Assembly: GCA_002409675.1 (NCBI GenBank)
Contig: DHOB01000002.1
Span: 2,761 to 10,438 of the forward strand
Direction: 5' to 3'
DNA length: 7,678 nucleotides
Source: Ruminococcaceae bacterium UBA5401
GTDB lineage: Bacteria; Bacillota; Clostridia; Oscillospirales; Acutalibacteraceae
In this document: positions 5,978 to 7,678 of the stretch, piece after piece
Numbering within the stretch: the first letter of the stretch is position 1
Layout: the number at the start of each line of letters is the position of its first letter
The notes under the pieces: generated by a model
Databases searched by the model: none
What the model saw: the letters and a program-made list of their open reading frames with translations, nothing else
Told to the model about the DNA's origin: nothing
Position numbers and translations under genes: made by a program

Positions 5978-6238
5978 CTATTCTTTCAGATTCTGCAGAA
6001 ATTCCGCGATTTCCGGCAGGGCTTTTTCCTCATCCTCGCCGGTGACTTCCAGTTTCACGGTGGTCCCCTGTTTGATCGCCATGCTCAGAAGATTGATGAT
6101 GCTTGCGCAGTCCACTTTTCCCGCCTCGGTGACAAGGAAGACCTTGCTCTTGAACTTCCTCAGGAATCTGCAGAACTGGGAGGCCGGCCGGGCATGAAGG
6201 CCGCTCGGGTTGGTGATTGTTACTTGCTGTGTGACCAT
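5978..6238 (-). CDS. ptsH: PTS phosphocarrier protein HPr
   Basis: An 86-residue HPr, the usual size for the family. It receives phosphate from Enzyme I and passes it to EIIA. The active-site histidine His15 is in GLHARPAS (13-20). Ser46 is in CASIINLLSMA (44-54), aligned with the regulatory serine phosphorylated by HPr kinase in Bacillota. The surrounding residues are less canonical than the usual KSIMGVMSLG. The start ATG at 6238 has AAGGAG (6249-6254) 10 nt upstream and gives the standard N-terminus; a longer frame that runs back into gatC is only an open shadow. It lies 26 nt after gatC and 78 nt before ptsI. Position inside the gat operon suggests a dedicated or paralogous HPr, or the only HPr of the cell; the window cannot tell which. 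Confidence 0.93.
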   Translation of the reverse strand: MVTQQVTITNPSGLHARPASQFCRFLRKFKSKVFLVTEAGKVDCASIINLLSMAIKQGTTVKLEVTGEDEEKALPEIAEFLQNLKE

Positions 6239-6264
6239 ACAGGGTTTGCTCCTTCCAAAATGGA

Positions 6265-7647
6265 TTAATCTTTCGCAGCCTGTTCGCCGGCCGCCGCTTC
6301 TTTCGCGATTTTCTTCTTGCGGTACTGAACATAGGTGAACACGATGCAGAAGGCGTACAGCAGGCCGATTACAATCAGGCCGGTCACGTTGGTCGTGTGC
6401 AGAAGCTGCGTGAGAATGTAGGTGATCGGGCAGCCGCCCTGGTCGAGGGCCGAGATTTCGGGGCTTCTGGCCAGGAGGTTCGAGTTGGCGGCCTTTGCGA
6501 GGGCGGTCGTCAGCGGAATGGTCTGGTTCGCAATCCAAATCGTGATATACATGATGATCGAGCCGGAAATCAGGGTCCTGAACAGGTTGCCCTTGTGGAT
6601 GCCGACGGCAAGGGCGATGAAAAAGCCGATGGTGGCGAGGTCGCCGAACGGAAGGATGCGGTTCCCCGGAACGATCATCGCAATCAGGATGGTGAGCGGA
6701 ACGAACAGCAGCCCGGCGGAAACGACCTGCGTGTCGCCCAGCAGGATGGCCGGGTCGAGGCCGATATAGAACTTCGTGCCGTGGAAGCGCTTTTCCATCT
6801 TCTTCTTTGCGACTTCCGAAATCGGCATCAGGCCGTCCATGATGCACTTGACCATCTTCGGCATCAGGACCATCACGGCCGCCATCTGAATGCCGAGCTG
6901 CATGGCGCCCTTCACGTCGTAGCCGGCGAGCGCGCCGATCAGGCAGCCGAGAACCGCGCCGATAATCATGGGTTCGCCGATCACGCCGAATTTTCTCTGA
7001 ATCGCGTCGGACGTGATGTTGATTTTCTTCACGCCCGGTATCCGATCCAGCGCCCATTCTACCGGCACCGCGAACGGCGCCATGAAGGCCGAATCCCCGT
7101 GCGGGATGCAGACGCCGTCCAGCTCGAAGTAATCCTCCACCACGGGGGCGAACCAGTCGCCGAATTTAAACGCGAGAAACCCGTGCACGCAGACGCCGAG
7201 GATGCCGAGCATGTAGTTCCCCGTCGCCAGGTAGACGAGCGCGCCCGTGAACGCGAAGTGCCAGACGTTCCAGATATCCACGTTCACGACATGGGTCAGC
7301 TTCAGCAGAAGCATAACCACGTTCAGCAGAATTGCCACCGGAATGGCGACGATGGCGATGCTGGAGGCCCACGTCAGCGGGGACATCCCCGGCCAGCCGA
7401 TATCGACGACCTGAAGAGACATGCCGAACCGCTTGGACATCGCCTGGGCCGCGGGGCCCAGGTTGTCGTTCATCAGGGTGACGATAAGCCCGATTCCAAC
7501 GAAGCCGACGCCCAGGATGATGCCGGACCGGATGGCCTTGCCGAACTTAACCCCGAAAATCAGGCCGATAATCGTGATTACAATCGGCAGCATGGCCGAG
7601 GCGCCCAGGTCTACAAACCATTTTACTGCAGCAATTAAAGCGTCCAT
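6265..7647 (-). CDS. gatC: Galactitol-specific PTS permease, EIIC component
   Basis: The 460-residue integral membrane protein closely resembles GatC (PTS-Gat family) as remembered from E. coli. Matching motifs are VDIGWPGMSPLTWAS (81-95), VNVDIWNVWH (121-130), IQRKFG..GEP (216-226), AGYDVKGAMQL (241-251), GLDPAILLG (296-304), LPFGDLATIGFF (332-343), GNLFRTLISG (353-362) and DQGGCPITY (402-410). Hydrophobic segments are visible at about 15-32, 40-58, 95-118, 131-155, 225-243, 252-268, 308-327, 336-351, 358-376 and 421-440; the C-terminus is charged and cytosolic-looking. It carries galactitol across the membrane while EIIB phosphorylates it, giving galactitol-1-phosphate. Related ribitol or arabitol EIIC proteins are possible but the neighbouring gatY and gatD favour galactitol. 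EIIA and EIIB genes are not in the window. Confidence 0.93.
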   Translation of the reverse strand: MDALIAAVKWFVDLGASAMLPIVITIIGLIFGVKFGKAIRSGIILGVGFVGIGLIVTLMNDNLGPAAQAMSKRFGMSLQVVDIGWPGMSPLTWASSIAIVAIPVAILLNVVMLLLKLTHVVNVDIWNVWHFAFTGALVYLATGNYMLGILGVCVHGFLAFKFGDWFAPVVEDYFELDGVCIPHGDSAFMAPFAVPVEWALDRIPGVKKINITSDAIQRKFGVIGEPMIIGAVLGCLIGALAGYDVKGAMQLGIQMAAVMVLMPKMVKCIMDGLMPISEVAKKKMEKRFHGTKFYIGLDPAILLGDTQVVSAGLLFVPLTILIAMIVPGNRILPFGDLATIGFFIALAVGIHKGNLFRTLISGSIIMYITIWIANQTIPLTTALAKAANSNLLARSPEISALDQGGCPITYILTQLLHTTNVTGLIVIGLLYAFCIVFTYVQYRKKKIAKEAAAGEQAAKD

Positions 7648-7678
7648 TTAATTATATCTCCCTCCCAGTTTACTTACA
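7648..7678 (-). promoter_or_regulatory. gatC ribosome binding site and end of the upstream intergenic region
   Basis: GGGAGGGAGA (7666-7657) lies 9 nt before the gatC ATG and is a strong ribosome binding site. TAA triplets at 7674-7676 and 7670-7672 on the minus strand could be the stop of an upstream gene, by analogy with other gat operons gatB (EIIB), but too few bases are present to show it. No promoter is visible here. Confidence 0.6.

Noticed and set aside
3347..6268. A 973-codon open frame on the plus strand across gatY, ptsI and ptsH
   Set aside because: It lies antisense to three clearly identified enzymes with intact motifs. Its translation is Arg/His/Gly/Ala-rich without family motifs, which is typical of the frame opposite GC-rich genes. 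No promoter or ribosome binding site supports it.
6239..7057. Extending HPr upstream to a 359-residue fusion
   Set aside because: The extra part is an Arg-rich shadow of gatC in another frame. HPr has its own ribosome binding site, and its ATG gives the standard 86-residue protein.
6397..7638. A 413-codon plus-strand frame opposite gatC
   Set aside because: The translation is extremely rich in Asp, His, Arg and Gln, as expected opposite hydrophobic membrane codons, and gatC is well supported on the other strand.
1..7678. CRISPR arrays, tRNA or rRNA genes, insertion sequences, attachment sites
   Set aside because: I saw no regularly spaced repeats, no cloverleaf or rRNA-like stretches, no transposase and no terminal inverted repeats. 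The window appears to be a metabolic operon and one adjoining unit.

Overview
The window looks like a GC-rich chromosomal segment of a Bacillota bacterium, plausibly a Clostridia/Oscillospiraceae-type gut or fermentative anaerobe. This rests on strong Shine-Dalgarno sites, U-tract terminators, an HPr that keeps the Ser46 position, and a Gram-positive-style PfkB sugar-phosphate kinase. The assignment is inference; no marker gene is present. Every supported gene lies on the minus strand, so the operon reads from right to left.

Positions 7647 to 620 hold the distal part of a galactitol (dulcitol) catabolic operon. In transcription order it is: galactitol PTS permease EIIC (gatC), HPr (ptsH), PTS Enzyme I (ptsI), class II tagatose-bisphosphate aldolase (gatY), zinc-dependent galactitol-1-phosphate 5-dehydrogenase (gatD), a PfkB/1-phosphofructokinase-family kinase, and a HAD phosphatase. 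A strong U7 terminator at 558-599 ends the unit. Gaps are 3 to 78 nt. The EIIA and EIIB genes, the operon promoter and any regulator are expected beyond the right edge; the last 31 bases hold only the gatC ribosome binding site and probably the end of the upstream gene.

The inferred pathway is: PEP -> EI -> HPr -> (EIIA/EIIB) -> GatC gives galactitol-1-phosphate; GatD oxidises it to tagatose-6-phosphate; the kinase makes tagatose-1,6-bisphosphate; GatY splits that to glyceraldehyde-3-phosphate and dihydroxyacetone phosphate. The unusual point is that the general PTS proteins HPr and EI sit inside the sugar operon, making a nearly self-contained phosphorelay and degradation cassette. EI also has Asn in place of Thr next to its active histidine, and its mRNA contains a 13-bp hairpin about 90 nt into the gene.

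Positions 1 to about 490 form a separate minus-strand unit: a near-consensus promoter (461-489), a well-placed ribosome binding site, a 31-codon Cys/Met-rich small ORF (320-415), a hairpin over its Cys/Met codons, an intrinsic-terminator-like hairpin (259-289), then the start of a small membrane protein that runs off the left edge. This arrangement resembles a leader-peptide attenuator and is the least explained part of the window.
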